Positions 52,826-60,921 of a stretch of DNA of 64,000 nucleotides are shown here, one piece after another. Made by a program: the position numbers and the translations under genes. The stretch is from contig JAWWOW010000003.1 of assembly GCA_033851265.1 (NCBI GenBank), forward strand, positions 310,001 to 374,000, given 5' to 3'. Below the pieces are notes generated by a model. The model had not been told where the DNA came from, ran no database searches, and saw only the letters and a program-made list of their open reading frames with translations. Within the stretch, counting starts at the first letter, position 1. Each line of letters begins with the position of its first letter. Source of the stretch: JAWWOW01 sp033851265. Its GTDB lineage: Bacteria > Actinomycetota > Actinomycetes > JAWWOW01.

Positions 52826-53389
52826 GTGCCGGCATACCCGCGGGCAGAGATCGACGAGGTCTGGCGGCGTTGGCTGGACACGAACGCGAAGTGCGAGGAG
52901 TCGCGCGACTGGTCGCCGTTGGCCGAGTTCTATGCACCGGACGCGACGTACGGCTGGAACTCCGGTCCGGACGATGAGTTCATGGCGGTCGGCCGTGACG
53001 AGATCCGCGAGCTCGCGTTCGGGCTGGAGATGCGCGGGCTCGAGGGCTGGACCTATCCCTACCAAGCGACGTTGATCGATGCGCAGCAAGGCATGGTGCT
53101 CGGTCTCTGGAGGCAAGTCGCGAGCGCAACGCGTGCTGACGGCACCAACTACGAGGTGCCTGGCCTGGGGGGCAGCTGGTTCGGCTACGCGGGTGACGGA
53201 CTGTGGGAGTGGCAGCGCGACTTCTATGACGTGACCAACGCCGGTGTGACGTTCCTCGCGATGATGGAGGCGGGCGTGCTCTCGGACGGGATGCGCGAGC
53301 GCATTGAAGGCGGCATGCGCGGTGAGCGGGCACCGGGCCACTACCGGCGAAGCAAACTGCCGGCACCGCTGTGGCCGGTCCTGGACTGA
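52826..53389 (+). CDS. NTF2-like protein, larger variant
   Basis: 187 residues from GTG 52826. NTF2/SnoaL-type pattern: LAEFYAPDATYGWNSGPDDEFMAVGRDEI near the start, YQATLIDAQQGMVLGLWRQVAS and a central Gly-rich WFGYAGDGLWEWQRDFYDV. The fold is usual for small-molecule binding or isomerisation in catabolic operons. It is in the same direction as the ferredoxin, 1 base away. Confidence 0.82.
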   Translation: MPAYPRAEIDEVWRRWLDTNAKCEESRDWSPLAEFYAPDATYGWNSGPDDEFMAVGRDEIRELAFGLEMRGLEGWTYPYQATLIDAQQGMVLGLWRQVASATRADGTNYEVPGLGGSWFGYAGDGLWEWQRDFYDVTNAGVTFLAMMEAGVLSDGMRERIEGGMRGERAPGHYRRSKLPAPLWPVLD

Positions 53390-53398
53390 GGGGGAGTA

Positions 53399-54148
53399 GT
53401 GGGCAGATTCGACGGCAAGGTCGCCATTGTGACGGGGGCGGCACGTGGCATCGGTGAGGCGTATGCGCGTTCGTTAGCTGCTGCCGGCGCGGCGACCGTC
53501 ATTGCCGATCTCGAGGCCGATCTCGGTGAGCAGGTCGCGAAGTCCATCGAGGCCGATGGGGGTACGGCGTCCTTCGTCCGGGTCGACGTCTCAGATCCGG
53601 AGTCCACCATGGCGATGGCCGCCGCTGCTGTCGAGCAGCACGGCGGCATCGACTACCTCGTCAACAACGCCGCGATCTACGGCGGGATGAAGCTCGACGT
53701 CCTCATCGGCGTCGACTGGGACTACTACCGCCGGTTCATGAGCGTGAACATGGACGGCGCCTTGCTGTGCAGCCGCGCATGTTTCAAGCACATGCAGGAA
53801 CGCGGTGGCGGAGCGATCGTCAACCAGTCCTCGACCGCTGCGTGGACCTATGCGGGTTACTACGGTCTTGCGAAGGCAGCGATCAACAGCCTCACCCAGC
53901 AGTTAGCGCACGAACTCGGTGGCATGAACATCCGGGTGAACGCGATCGCGCCGGGTCCGATCGACACCGAAGCAACGCGTTCAACGGTCGGCAGCATGGT
54001 CGATCCGATCGTCGCGAGCCTGGCAATCAAACGTCTCGGAACACCCGACGACCTGGTTGGCATGTGTTTGTTCTTGCTGTCCGACGAGGCGCGGTGGATC
54101 ACGGGGCAGATCTTCAACGTGGACGCCGGCATGACGTTCCGGAGCTGA
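53399..54148 (+). CDS. Short-chain dehydrogenase/reductase
   Basis: 249 residues, GTG start. Rossmann motif TGAARGIGEAYARSL, NNAA strand (LVNNAAIYGG), catalytic STAAWTYAGYYGLAKAA (Ser-Tyr-Lys) and a C-terminal GQIFNVDAGMTF. It fits a 3-oxoacyl-ACP reductase/alcohol dehydrogenase-like SDR. It is the next step of the operon started by tetR. Confidence 0.93.
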   Translation: MGRFDGKVAIVTGAARGIGEAYARSLAAAGAATVIADLEADLGEQVAKSIEADGGTASFVRVDVSDPESTMAMAAAAVEQHGGIDYLVNNAAIYGGMKLDVLIGVDWDYYRRFMSVNMDGALLCSRACFKHMQERGGGAIVNQSSTAAWTYAGYYGLAKAAINSLTQQLAHELGGMNIRVNAIAPGPIDTEATRSTVGSMVDPIVASLAIKRLGTPDDLVGMCLFLLSDEARWITGQIFNVDAGMTFRS

Positions 54149-54151
54149 GGC

Positions 54152-54988
54152 ATGGGCAGGGTTGGCTTCATCGGTCTTGGCAACATCGGCGCACCCATCG
54201 CCAAGCATCTGCTGACGTGGCCCGACGGGCTCGTCGTCCAGGACCTTCGCGCGGAGGCAACGCAACCCTTCGCCAACGAGGGCGCGACCGTCGCTGCGTC
54301 CGCAGCGGAACTCGCCGGGGACTGCGAGGTCATCTCGGTAATGGTGCTCGACGACCAACAAGTTCGTGACGTCGTCAGCTCGTTGTTGCGGAAGGCGCGA
54401 CCCGGCACCGTCATCGCGATCCACTCGACGATCTCTGTGCAGACAGCGGTCGACGTCGCGGAGCAGGCCAAGGCGTTTGACGTGGATGTGGTGGATGCCC
54501 CGGTCTCGGGCGGGCCGATGGGAGCCGCCGAGGGCCGCCTCGCCGTCATGGTCGGCGGTGAGCGTTCGGCGTACGAGCGATGCAAACCGGTGTTCGCGAA
54601 CTGGGCTGAACTCATCCTGCACATGGGGCCGGTCGGCTCCGGCACCCGCACCAAGATCGCCCGCAACCTGCTGACGTTCGTCGGGTATGCCGCCGCGGCC
54701 GAGTCGCAGCGGCTCGCCGAAGCTGCGGGCATCGACCTGCGCAAACTGTCGGCCGTGGTGCGGCAGAGCGACAGCCTCACCGGCGGTGTCTCCGCGATCA
54801 TGTTCCGGGAGACGGCTGCCCCGCTCGGTGCGGACGAGGGCTCACTGCGCGACATTCTCGAGCACACCAACACGTTGGGTGCCAAGGATCTCGCCCTGGC
54901 GATCGAGCTGGCGCAACAGCTCGGTGTCGACGCGCCGTTCACCCAGCTCGCCGCAGACCGGCTGTCAGTTGCGCTTGGTCTTTCCTAA
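54152..54988 (+). CDS. 3-hydroxyisobutyrate dehydrogenase-family oxidoreductase
   Basis: 278 residues. N-terminal Rossmann GFIGLGNIGAPIAKHL, the beta-HAD active-site motif DAPVSGGPMGAAEGRLAVMVGG, and GSGTRTKIARNLLTFVG with the catalytic Lys. Members oxidise beta-hydroxy acids with NAD(P)+. It ends the operon and overlaps the convergent CMD-like gene by 24 bases. Confidence 0.9.
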   Translation: MGRVGFIGLGNIGAPIAKHLLTWPDGLVVQDLRAEATQPFANEGATVAASAAELAGDCEVISVMVLDDQQVRDVVSSLLRKARPGTVIAIHSTISVQTAVDVAEQAKAFDVDVVDAPVSGGPMGAAEGRLAVMVGGERSAYERCKPVFANWAELILHMGPVGSGTRTKIARNLLTFVGYAAAAESQRLAEAAGIDLRKLSAVVRQSDSLTGGVSAIMFRETAAPLGADEGSLRDILEHTNTLGAKDLALAIELAQQLGVDAPFTQLAADRLSVALGLS

Positions 54989-55339
54989 CTCGTCCTCGAC
55001 GAGCGAGTTGAGCTTGGCGCCTGCTGGCCAGCCGGCGTAGTGGGCGAGGAACACGACGAGTTCGCGCGCAGATTCTTCGTCGAGCTCACCGTTGGTGAGC
55101 GCGGCTTGTAGCTGGATCGGCACGACGTCGTACAAACCACTGCCGACGAGTAAGCCGAGCAGCAGCAGCCGGCGGTCGCGCATGGTGAGGCCGGGGCGCT
55201 GCCAGATATCGGCGAACAGATGCTCGACGGTGTAGCCGTAGAAGTCGCCGGGCCCGTCCTTGAACTCCCAGCCGTAGACCTCGCTCATCATCTCGAGGCC
55301 GCGCTTGCGCTTCTGCGGGTCGCTCTCCACGCCGAGCAT
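54965..55339 (-). CDS. Carboxymuconolactone decarboxylase-like protein
   Basis: 124 residues, the CMD fold: RKRGLEMMSEVYGW near the start, LTMRDRRLLLLGLLVGSGL and HYAGWPAGAKLNSLVED, whose H-x-GWP pattern is typical. No CxxC of the AhpD type is present, so it is not an AhpD peroxidase. Its 3' end overlaps that of the preceding oxidoreductase. Confidence 0.88.
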   Translation of the reverse strand: MLGVESDPQKRKRGLEMMSEVYGWEFKDGPGDFYGYTVEHLFADIWQRPGLTMRDRRLLLLGLLVGSGLYDVVPIQLQAALTNGELDEESARELVVFLAHYAGWPAGAKLNSLVEDELGKTKRN

Positions 55340-55348
55340 CGTAGGGCG

Positions 55349-56035
55349 TCAGTCGTCGCTGCCTGTTCCGCTCAGATGTGGTTCGCCGACGGGCTTGGAC
55401 TGCGACGAGCCGCGCTGGCGGAGGTAAACGGTGAACAGCGAGATGCTCGCAACCGCCAGGAACTCGGATTGCCAGTTCTGCAAGCTTCTGTTCCAGAACC
55501 CTGGGGTGCCTAGGTAGCTGCTGTAACTGACCGACGCCTCCTTGTGCGTCTGCTGGTCGTCGTTGTAGGTCCGCCATCCGGTCACCGATTGGGTTGCCCA
55601 ACTGCCGAGCCAGAAGAAGAGCATCACAGCGAGCAGGGAGTTGCTGTAAACAGCGGTGCGCCATCCGCCTGCCCTCGCCCACGGAGGTGTGTGTGGGCCC
55701 GCGTGCCCGCCGATCTTGTCCTTCGCATCGCTCGGGATCGACGGCTCGTTCATCGCCTTGGACTCTGTCGAGCCGCGCTGACGGAGCCAGATGGCGAGGG
55801 CGATGAAGCTTGCGAACTGCAGGAACTCGCTCTGCCAGTTCTCCATCACGTCCACACCGAACTGGCTCGACACCAGGTAACGCCCAAACGTGTAGGCGGC
55901 TTGGTGATGCTCCGTTTGTTGAGCGTTGAAATCGAAGTAGCCAGCGAGCGCCTCTCCGACCAGACTCACCACGAAAAGCGCAATGAACACCAGCGTCATG
56001 GAGTTCTCACGCACAAATGCGCGGGTCTTACTCAC
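55349..56035 (-). CDS. Integral membrane protein with two homologous halves
   Basis: 228 residues. The sequence is a tandem duplication: each half has a helix near its start (NSMTLVFIALFVVSLVGEAL; NSLLAVMLFFWLGSWATQSV), then NWQSEFLxxAS and a second helix ending LRQRGSxxSK. It belongs to a DUF6766-like family of unknown function. GTG 56035 overlaps the stop of a 39-aa membrane protein by 8 bases, so the pair is coupled. Confidence 0.8.
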   Translation of the reverse strand: MSKTRAFVRENSMTLVFIALFVVSLVGEALAGYFDFNAQQTEHHQAAYTFGRYLVSSQFGVDVMENWQSEFLQFASFIALAIWLRQRGSTESKAMNEPSIPSDAKDKIGGHAGPHTPPWARAGGWRTAVYSNSLLAVMLFFWLGSWATQSVTGWRTYNDDQQTHKEASVSYSSYLGTPGFWNRSLQNWQSEFLAVASISLFTVYLRQRGSSQSKPVGEPHLSGTGSDD

Positions 56036-56147
56036 CGAGGATCCCGATCACCATGTAGAAGATCAGCAGCGTGACCATGAACAGTGTCCAGCCGATGAAT
56101 AGCGGCCAGGTGCCGGTGCCGACGTGATCGCTGCCTTGCTTGCTCAC
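56028..56147 (-). CDS. Small one-helix membrane protein (39 aa)
   Basis: Starts at GTG 56147 and stops at TAA 56028. It has a hydrophilic Gly/His-rich N-terminus, then TWPLFIGWTLFMVTLLIFY and MVIGILGE, one strong membrane helix. It overlaps the start of the duplicated membrane protein by 8 bases, a common arrangement for a regulatory or assembly subunit. Confidence 0.72.
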   Translation of the reverse strand: MSKQGSDHVGTGTWPLFIGWTLFMVTLLIFYMVIGILGE

Positions 56148-56191
56148 GTTCGAGGGGTTGCCCGTAAGTGCGCGTCACTACACTCGCGCGG

Positions 56192-57235
56192 GTGTCCGAG
56201 GCGTCCGTTGGCGTGGGGGTTCTCTACGACTTCCCCCAGCACGATGGCGGCGAGTTCTTCGAAACCGCACTGCGCCTCGGTATCGCCTCCTCCCCGGTAG
56301 AGCTGAAGGCCACGGTCCACCTGCAACCACTGCAGGTTGCCGGATTACCGGCGGGGACCGAGCGCGACGTCATCGACGGCTTCAAACAACTCGATGACTC
56401 CGATGTCGTCGCAATTGTCGGGCCGTCCATCAGTGACAACGGAGTCATCGTTCGTGACCTTGCCGATTCAGCGCAGTTGCCGTGCATCAACTACACCGGC
56501 GGCGAGGTCACCCGCAGCCAATGGATGTTCCACTACCAAGTGGGTTCGCTCGAAGAAGAGCCCGTCGTCCTTGCCCAGCATCTAGCTGAGCGCGGGCTAG
56601 CGACGGTCGCCGTGTTGTACGACGACTCGGTGGTCGGCTCGCGGTATTCGGCCGCGTTTTCCAGAGCCGCTGCAGAGAACGGCTTAGCAGTCCTCGCGAG
56701 CGCGAGTGTCTCGCCGCTGGCCGAGGATCTGTCCGAAGCAATCAAGGATGTGCGAGAGCACGAGCCGGCAGCCGTGTGTTACCTCGGCCTCGGTATGGCA
56801 GCCCGACCGGTAGCGGTCGCCATCAAAGAGCATGGCTGGTCGGTCCCCGTTGTCGCCAACTCCGCGCTGATGTTCGGCTATCTCCGCAAGGACTGGCGTG
56901 CGGACTGGGAGGGCTGGGTCTACGTCGACACCCTCGCCGACGACAACCCGGTCCGCGTCGAGCTGAAGGAGCGCGATCGGCGTACTGCCGCCGGCTCGGT
57001 GGGTGTCGCGGGCTACGACATCGGACGGTTGCTGGGACTGGCGATCGGCCGGTTGGGCAGCCCGACTCGTGCTGAGCTCCGGGATGGGCTCGAGCAGATC
57101 AAACGGCTTCCCGCTGCGAGTGGGCATGCCGGCACGGTCATGGGTTTCGGGTGGTGGGACCACGCCGCTCTGAAGGGTCCCTATCTCGTGCTCCGGGAAT
57201 GGCGCGACGGGCGATCGGTGCAACTGACCGCATAG
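56192..57235 (+). CDS. Signal-less branched-chain-type substrate-binding protein
   Basis: 347 residues from GTG 56192, preferred over 56168 because TACACT lies exactly 7 bases upstream, as for a leaderless gene. The periplasmic-binding fold of the leucine-binding type is seen: GVGVLYDFPQHDGG, VVAIVGPSISDNGVIV, AVLYDDSVVGSRYSAAF, VCYLGLGMAARPVAVAI, and AGYDIGRLLGLAI. No signal peptide or lipobox precedes it, so it is probably cytoplasmic, and no ABC permease or ATPase gene is adjacent. Confidence 0.82.
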   Translation: MSEASVGVGVLYDFPQHDGGEFFETALRLGIASSPVELKATVHLQPLQVAGLPAGTERDVIDGFKQLDDSDVVAIVGPSISDNGVIVRDLADSAQLPCINYTGGEVTRSQWMFHYQVGSLEEEPVVLAQHLAERGLATVAVLYDDSVVGSRYSAAFSRAAAENGLAVLASASVSPLAEDLSEAIKDVREHEPAAVCYLGLGMAARPVAVAIKEHGWSVPVVANSALMFGYLRKDWRADWEGWVYVDTLADDNPVRVELKERDRRTAAGSVGVAGYDIGRLLGLAIGRLGSPTRAELRDGLEQIKRLPAASGHAGTVMGFGWWDHAALKGPYLVLREWRDGRSVQLTA

Positions 57236-57236
57236 G

Positions 57237-57710
57237 TCAGGCGGTGTCCTCGAGTGTGGTGTCGCAGATCTCGGCGAGGCGGTTCATCGCCGCCGTCACG
57301 GTTTCCAGCTCCTCGCGACCGAGCCGGTCGACGACATGCTCGCGAACGCCACGCAAGTGGGTGAGGTAAGCCTCTTCGAGTCGAGTGAGGCCCTGGTCGG
57401 TCAGCACGGTGTAGACGACCCGGGCGTCGCCCGTGCAGCGCTCGCGGCGTACGAACCCGTCGCCCGCCAACTTGTCCACCAGCCGGGTGACCCCGCTGGG
57501 GGTGAGGAAGACGAGCGAGGTCAGCTCGCTCATCCGGGCCCGTCGATCCGGCATCTCTGACAGGGCGGCGAGGAGCTCGTACGCCGCCAAGGAGAGACCC
57601 TCCTCGGTGACCAGCTCCGCCTCGAGCTTGCGCATGACCCGGGCGTGGGCGGTCAGGAAGGCACGCCAGGCCGCCATCTCGCGACGGTTCAACGGGCGGT
57701 GGGCGGCCAT
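57237..57710 (-). CDS. MarR family transcriptional regulator
   Basis: 157 residues. Winged helix LSLAAYELLAALSEMPDRRARMSELTSLVFLTPSGVTRLVDKLAGDGFVRRERCTGDARVVYTVLTDQG. It is divergent from yceI, with two dyads between the starts, so it probably represses yceI and itself. Confidence 0.93.
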   Translation of the reverse strand: MAAHRPLNRREMAAWRAFLTAHARVMRKLEAELVTEEGLSLAAYELLAALSEMPDRRARMSELTSLVFLTPSGVTRLVDKLAGDGFVRRERCTGDARVVYTVLTDQGLTRLEEAYLTHLRGVREHVVDRLGREELETVTAAMNRLAEICDTTLEDTA

Positions 57711-57733
57711 ACCGAGAGATTACCAGGAATGTA

Positions 57734-57775
57734 CTTGCGTCCTCAAGCATTTAGCTCTAAGGTTGCGTTAGCAAC
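57734..57775. promoter_or_regulatory. MarR operator candidates between marR and yceI
   Basis: Two dyads sit in the 95-base divergent region: CTTG-CGTCCT-CAAG at 57734-57747 and GTTGC-GTTA-GCAAC (perfect 5-bp arms) at 57762-57775. Either is a plausible MarR site overlapping the yceI promoter. Confidence 0.6.
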
Positions 57776-57805
57776 TATTGCCGAAGCAAGGAAAGGACAG
57801 CGGCT

Positions 57806-58372
57806 ATGACCGTCACCGCCGAAACCAGCACCCCCACCGTCACGGGCGACTACACGATCGACCCCGCACACAGCCGAATCGGCTTCGCCGCCCGGCACGC
57901 CATGGTGGCGACCGTTCGTGGACAGTTCGACGAGTTTGACGCCGTCGTCCACCTGGACGAGGAGCAGCCAGAGAAGAGCACCGCCGAGATCACCATCAAG
58001 ACGGCGAGCCTCTCGAGCGGCAACTCCGACCGCGACGCCCATCTCTCGTCACCTGACTTCTTCGACGTCGAGAAGTACCCAACGATCACGTTCCACAGCA
58101 CCAGTGCAGAGCGCAAGGACGAGGACACCTACGTCCTCCACGGCGACCTCACGATCCGCGACGTCACCAGGCCCGTCTCGGTCGAGTTCGAACAGTCCGG
58201 CACAGCCATCGACCCCTGGGGCAACTACCGCGTCGGGTTCGAAGGCAAGACCACGGTCAGCCGCAAGGACTGGGGACTGACCTGGAACATGGCACTCGAG
58301 GCTGGCGGCGTCGTCGTCGGTGACAAGGTCAAGCTCGAGTTCGACATCGCCGCCGTACGACCACTGGGCTGA
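57806..58372 (+). CDS. yceI: YceI family protein
   Basis: 188 residues with GAAAGGA before the ATG. Lipocalin-like YceI fold: YTIDPAHSRIGFAARHAMVATVRGQF, ASLSSGNSDRDAHLSSPDFFDVEKYPTITF and GDLTIRDVTRPVSVEFE. It binds polyisoprenoid-type ligands. No signal peptide is seen, so it is probably cytoplasmic here. Its regulator is the divergent MarR. Confidence 0.95.
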   Translation: MTVTAETSTPTVTGDYTIDPAHSRIGFAARHAMVATVRGQFDEFDAVVHLDEEQPEKSTAEITIKTASLSSGNSDRDAHLSSPDFFDVEKYPTITFHSTSAERKDEDTYVLHGDLTIRDVTRPVSVEFEQSGTAIDPWGNYRVGFEGKTTVSRKDWGLTWNMALEAGGVVVGDKVKLEFDIAAVRPLG

Positions 58373-58376
58373 ACAA

Positions 58377-60032
58377 CTAGATCCAGCTGTTGAACCACAT
58401 GATGTCGCGCCATCGGCTGTACGGAATGACTTGTGCGGCCAGCACCGGGTACAGGTAGACGAAGTTGGCGAGCACCAGGATCAGGTAAGCCCCCGCTCCG
58501 GCGGACCCAAAGGTCCGCCGGAGCGCTGATCCGTCCGGGGGGCCGATTGCCCAGCCGAGGCAGTAGGTCAGCGCTATCGCCATGAATGGCACGGCGGGCA
58601 GGGCGTAGAACAAGAACATCGTCCGTCCACCGAAGTCGTAGTAGATCCACGGCACGATCGCGGCAAGGATGCCGAGCAACGCCAAGCCTGCGCGCCAGTC
58701 ACGCCGCCCGACCCACGCGCCGACCATCAGAGCCAGCGCCGGGAAGGTCGCCCACCAGATCGCCGGCGTACCGATGCCCAACACCTCTTGCGAGCAGGCG
58801 GAAGCCGAACATCCTGGGTCACCGTGCTTCGGCGAGCTGTAGAAGTAGGACACCGGTCGTGCCAGCGCCAGCCAACCCCACGGATGCGATTGATACGGGT
58901 GATGGGCATCTTTGGAGTCATGCGGATTCAAGCGATCGTGGAACTGATAGATGTCGTGGTGGTAGTGCACCCAGCTGCGGACGACGTCCGGCATGCGGCT
59001 GCCGATGCCCGGCAGATCCATCGGTCCCAGGTGCCATTCCGATTGGTTGTGCTGGGCCCAGTCCCGGTCATAGCCGCCGCTCGTCGCGAACCAGCCCGCC
59101 CACGAGGCGGTGTACAGCACCGGGATGAGCAGCGCCGCCGCCACGAGCGGGCCAAGGTCGTAGCGCAGTGCTGGTCGTAGTGCGCGCCAGAACGAGACCC
59201 GTCGCGTGGGCGACGTCAGGCCGGCCGACTTTCGGGCTCCCACGGCCCACGCGAACGCCAGCCCGATGAGCACGACAACGTAAAAGAGGCCGGCCCACTT
59301 CGTGGCAACCGCTGCACCCATGCACGCCATCGCGCCCACGAGCCAGGGTCGGAAGCCGATCGTTGGTCCTCGGATGAATGGCGTGCCGGCGCGTTCAAGG
59401 CGTTCGGCGAGTCGTCGACGTCCCCAGTCCCGGTCTGCGACGAGGCAGGCAAAGCCAGCCAGCACCCAGAACATCAGGAAGATGTCGAGGGTCGCGATGC
59501 GGCTTTGCACGAACGCGAGACCGTCGAGGGTCAGCAGCAGGCCGGCAACACAGCCGAGCAACGTGCTGCGCATCATTCGCCGAACGGTTCGCGCGAGAAT
59601 CAGCACCGACAGCGTGCCGACGACAGCGGCCGAGAACCGCCACGAGTACGGATCGCTCGGGTAGATGACCCCGTTGATGGTCTTGTCGCCGCCACCGAAG
59701 AGCCACTCACCGACCGCGATCATCCACTTGCCGAGCGGCGGATGGACGATGAACGCCGGGTCGCTGAACGTCGGCCCGCGCTCGACCCCGTGCTTCAGCA
59801 AACTTTGGGCGTCGTGGGCGTAATAGACCTCGTCGAAGACCAGTGCCTTGGGCTGGTCCAGCCGCCGGAAGCGCAGGTAACCGGCCAGCACCGTGATGAG
59901 CAACGGCCACAGCCAGCCGGTCAGTCGATCGGTGGGCATCGGTTGGTAAAGCCGGTCCCGTAACCCCGGCCGCAATCCCCGCCACCGCGGCCCTACCCGG
60001 GCCGGAGCGGCCAGCGTCGTCACGCGCGCCAT
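58377..60032 (-). CDS. pmt: Polyprenyl-phosphate-mannose protein O-mannosyltransferase
   Basis: 551 residues, eleven or so hydrophobic helices. The catalytic pair is DE in LVFDEVYYAHDAQ (first large loop), and HPPLGKWMIAVGEWLFG follows. This is the Pmt/Rv1002c family that transfers mannose to Ser/Thr of secreted proteins, coupled to Sec export. It is divergent from rsmI, as in M. tuberculosis. Confidence 0.95.
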   Translation of the reverse strand: MARVTTLAAPARVGPRWRGLRPGLRDRLYQPMPTDRLTGWLWPLLITVLAGYLRFRRLDQPKALVFDEVYYAHDAQSLLKHGVERGPTFSDPAFIVHPPLGKWMIAVGEWLFGGGDKTINGVIYPSDPYSWRFSAAVVGTLSVLILARTVRRMMRSTLLGCVAGLLLTLDGLAFVQSRIATLDIFLMFWVLAGFACLVADRDWGRRRLAERLERAGTPFIRGPTIGFRPWLVGAMACMGAAVATKWAGLFYVVVLIGLAFAWAVGARKSAGLTSPTRRVSFWRALRPALRYDLGPLVAAALLIPVLYTASWAGWFATSGGYDRDWAQHNQSEWHLGPMDLPGIGSRMPDVVRSWVHYHHDIYQFHDRLNPHDSKDAHHPYQSHPWGWLALARPVSYFYSSPKHGDPGCSASACSQEVLGIGTPAIWWATFPALALMVGAWVGRRDWRAGLALLGILAAIVPWIYYDFGGRTMFLFYALPAVPFMAIALTYCLGWAIGPPDGSALRRTFGSAGAGAYLILVLANFVYLYPVLAAQVIPYSRWRDIMWFNSWI

Positions 60033-60059
60033 CGTAGGTGTGACCGGCAGGATGGTCGT

Positions 60060-60911
60060 GTGACTGGTGTGTTGGTGCTCGCGGCTACGCCGATCGGCAC
60101 ACTCGCCGACGCGTCACCGCGGCTGGCGGCTGAGTTGTCTGGGGCCGATGTCGTCGCCGCCGAAGACACCCGTCGCCTGGCCCGCCTCCGCGCTGGTCTC
60201 GGCATCGAGATAAACGCTCGCGTGCTGTCCTACTTCGAGGGCAATGAAGCGCGGCGTACGCCGGAACTGCTCGCCGCCCTTCGCGAGGGTGCACGAGTCG
60301 TGCTGGTGACGGACGCGGGGACACCGTCAGTGTCTGACCCTGGGTACCGGCTTGTGGCTGCGGCTGTCGAGGCGGGGATCACCGTGACAGCGGTGCCCGG
60401 GCCGTCCGCTGTGACGACAGCGCTGGCGGTATCCGGACTGCCGGTCGACAGGTTCTGCTTCGAAGGGTTTCTGCCGCGCAAGGCGGGTGATCGGAGCCGC
60501 CGGTTAGCCGAGCTCGCAACCGAACAACGAACGCTCGTCTTCTTCGAGGCGCCGCATCGGTTGGCTGCCACGTTGGCTGCGATGGCACCCGCCTTCGGCC
60601 CGGACCGACGCGGCGCGGTCTGCCGGGAGCTGACAAAGATGCATGAGGAGATACGCCGCGGGTCGCTCCACGAGCTGTCCTCCTGGGCCGAGGGAGGCGT
60701 TCGTGGCGAGATCACCCTCGTTGTGGAGGGTGCCGGGCCGGAGCAGCCAGCCACGCTCTCGAGTGATGAGTTGGCCGCGGCTGTCGCCGAGCGAGTGCAG
60801 TCGGGAGAGTTCCGGCGTACGGCGGTGGACGCCGTCGCGGCGGAGCATGGCCTTCCCCGCCGCACGGTCTATGCCGCGGCGAACCCTAAATCGAATGGCC
60901 CCGCTCACTAG
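60060..60911 (+). CDS. rsmI: 16S rRNA C1402 2'-O-methyltransferase
   Basis: 283 residues from GTG 60060. Tetrapyrrole-methylase fold: LAATPIGTLADASPR, DVVAAEDTRRLARL, VTDAGTPSVSDPGYRLV, VPGPSAVTTALAVSGLP and FFEAPHRL. It methylates the 2'-OH of C1402 in 16S rRNA with SAM. It is divergent from pmt and just upstream of metG. Confidence 0.95.
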   Translation: MTGVLVLAATPIGTLADASPRLAAELSGADVVAAEDTRRLARLRAGLGIEINARVLSYFEGNEARRTPELLAALREGARVVLVTDAGTPSVSDPGYRLVAAAVEAGITVTAVPGPSAVTTALAVSGLPVDRFCFEGFLPRKAGDRSRRLAELATEQRTLVFFEAPHRLAATLAAMAPAFGPDRRGAVCRELTKMHEEIRRGSLHELSSWAEGGVRGEITLVVEGAGPEQPATLSSDELAAAVAERVQSGEFRRTAVDAVAAEHGLPRRTVYAAANPKSNGPAH

Positions 60912-60921
60912 GCTGATTGGT

